Under the pieces are notes generated by a model, which did no database searches, was not told the origin of the DNA, and worked only from the letters and a program-made list of their open reading frames with translations. A DNA stretch of 13,495 nt from JAEYZS01 sp031374125 (GTDB lineage Bacteria; Bdellovibrionota; Bdellovibrionia; Bdellovibrionales; JAEYZS01), in the NCBI GenBank assembly GCA_031374125.1, contig JANMFM010000107.1, positions 1 to 13,495 on the forward strand, in the 5' to 3' direction. Made by a program: the position numbers and the translations under genes. Shown in pieces: positions 12,452 to 13,495 of the stretch. Numbering within the stretch: position 1 is the first letter of the stretch; every line of letters begins with the position of its first letter.

Positions 12452-13495
12452 ATGAAAACACAAAAAAATATGCATCGTTTGTTTTGGTTCATCATGGCTT
12501 TGTCCCTTTTCACATTAGGGGTTTTCTTTTACCCGCGTGGACAACTCCTCTCTCCGGAAAAAATTCAGGCAGAGACAATTCCCGTTATTCCATTGGAAGA
12601 AGCCTATCCTCATGTTTTAGAACGCAACACTTCGCTGTTTACTACGTTGAGAGAACTCGATATTCCTGCGATTACAATTCATCAAATTGTTGAGGCCGCA
12701 AAACCTGTATCCAATCTTTCTCAATTAAGACCGGGTATTCGCTTTCAAGTTCATTTTAAAAATGATCAAGTCAAAGATGCCGCTCCAGATGCGGAAATTA
12801 TTTCTGGTGATCAAACTGACTCAGAGGTTATTACAGAGCACGTACCTCCAAAAAATGAATCTCTTGAACTCACCAGTATTCATTTTAGATTTTCAGCAAT
12901 TGAATCTCTCGTCGTTAAAAATATTAATGATACATGGACTGCTAAAAAAATCACCGAACCTGTAGATATAAAAGTTATGACTTACGCAGGAAATGTGACA
13001 AGCAGCCTTTGGGATTCTGCTCAAAGAGCTAAGATGGATCCGAATCTGATTGCCGAACTTGCAGATATTTTTGCATGGGAAGTGGATTTCTCTCGAGAAG
13101 TTAGATTGAATGATCGCTGGAGACTGACAGTTGAGCAAAAACTTGTTAAAGGTGAGGCCATTGGCTGGGGAGCAATCTTAGCAGCTGAGTATGTAAATGG
13201 CGAAACACCATATCGAGCAACTCTTTTCCGCTTGAATGGCGAAGAAATGGGATACTTCTCACCAGAAGGCGCTTCATTGAGAAAAATGTTTTTAAAAAGT
13301 CCGATTCGTTACGGAAGAATAACTTCTAAGTTTAATATGCGTAGGTTTCACCCTATTTTAAAAACTCGCAGACCACATCTTGGCGTGGATTACGGAGCAC
13401 CAATTGGTACACCCATCCGCGCTGTGGGAGATGGCATCATCGTGTCTGCAGGATGGTCCGGGGGCGGAGGCAAAGTCATTAAACTTCGTCACAAC
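12452..13495 (+). CDS. M23-family peptidoglycan metallopeptidase, C-terminal end missing
   Basis: The reading frame is open from the ATG at 12452 to the right edge (348 codons visible). Residues 10-27 (LFWFIMALSLFTLGVFFYPR) form a signal anchor. Residues about 50-110 (TSLFTTLRELDI, IVEAAKPVSNLSQLRPGIRF) resemble the OapA/LysM-like substrate-binding part found in MepM/YebA-type endopeptidases. Residues 172-265 form the middle domain, with LADIFAWEVDFSREVRLNDR. The catalytic LytM domain begins near 285 (IRYGRITSKFNMRRFHPILK), and the first zinc-ligand motif is HLGVD, with His309 and Asp313. GAPIGTPIRAVGDG and GGGGKVIKLRHN follow. The second motif (HxH) lies beyond the edge. Such enzymes cut peptide cross-links in the periplasm; a predation role is possible but not shown. 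No ribosome site precedes the start. Confidence 0.92.
   Translation, partial: MKTQKNMHRLFWFIMALSLFTLGVFFYPRGQLLSPEKIQAETIPVIPLEEAYPHVLERNTSLFTTLRELDIPAITIHQIVEAAKPVSNLSQLRPGIRFQVHFKNDQVKDAAPDAEIISGDQTDSEVITEHVPPKNESLELTSIHFRFSAIESLVVKNINDTWTAKKITEPVDIKVMTYAGNVTSSLWDSAQRAKMDPNLIAELADIFAWEVDFSREVRLNDRWRLTVEQKLVKGEAIGWGAILAAEYVNGETPYRATLFRLNGEEMGYFSPEGASLRKMFLKSPIRYGRITSKFNMRRFHPILKTRRPHLGVDYGAPIGTPIRAVGDGIIVSAGWSGGGGKVIKLRHN

Noticed and set aside
12346..12693. 115-codon plus-strand frame across the icd-peptidase gap
   Set aside because: It begins inside the post-icd hairpin and overlaps the M23 peptidase gene in another frame; its translation resembles no protein and it has no ribosome site.

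Overview
The window looks like chromosomal DNA of a Gram-negative, AT-leaning bacterium. It carries a bacterial rimP-nusA pair, an outer-membrane beta-barrel, a SurA-like periplasmic protein, an M23 peptidoglycan peptidase, and an isocitrate dehydrogenase of the homodimeric eukaryote-like type. Together with a very large orphan exported/membrane protein this suggests a Bdellovibrio-like (Bdellovibrionota) predator. That assignment is inference from protein character only; no rRNA is present.

Layout. (1) 1-1443, minus strand: the 3'-truncated nusA and rimP, the usual transcription/ribosome-maturation operon, with two tandem hairpins between them. A two-way terminator lies upstream at 1508-1538. 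(2) 1717-4152, minus strand: a RimI-like acetyltransferase overlapping (ATGA) a SurA-N-like exported protein, preceded by an outer-membrane barrel protein with a long periplasmic coiled-coil/linker. Two hairpins separate the barrel gene from the SurA-like gene; one is a 14-bp perfect inverted repeat followed by eight T's just before the start codon. (3) 4153-4806: a gene-poor stretch of about 650 bases with short palindromic repeats and a strong plus-strand terminator (4597-4623), a candidate small-RNA locus. (4) 4807-5752: an AT-rich orphan exported protein, a 43-codon open tail after it, and a tRNA-Leu(CAA) with its own promoter.

(5) 5829-7143: a small secreted protein with eight cysteines, divergent from a LysR-family regulator. 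The 88-bp gap holds two near-identical T-N11-A palindromes 30 bp apart, placed as expected for LysR activation of the cysteine-rich gene. (6) 7167-10781: a 1204-residue exported/membrane protein that I do not recognise, the least explained gene here. (7) 10782-11110: a divergent control region with an 11-bp inverted repeat flanking a candidate promoter. (8) 11111-12337: NADP-type isocitrate dehydrogenase. (9) 12452 to the end: an M23 metallopeptidase cut by the window edge.

How they fit together: most of the middle of the window encodes envelope functions (barrel, periplasmic chaperone-like protein, exported orphans, cell-wall peptidase), flanked by housekeeping genes. I see no CRISPR array, insertion sequence, phage module or recognised defence system. 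The most novel-looking items are the 1204-residue protein, the LysR/cysteine-rich secreted protein switch, and the candidate small-RNA locus.
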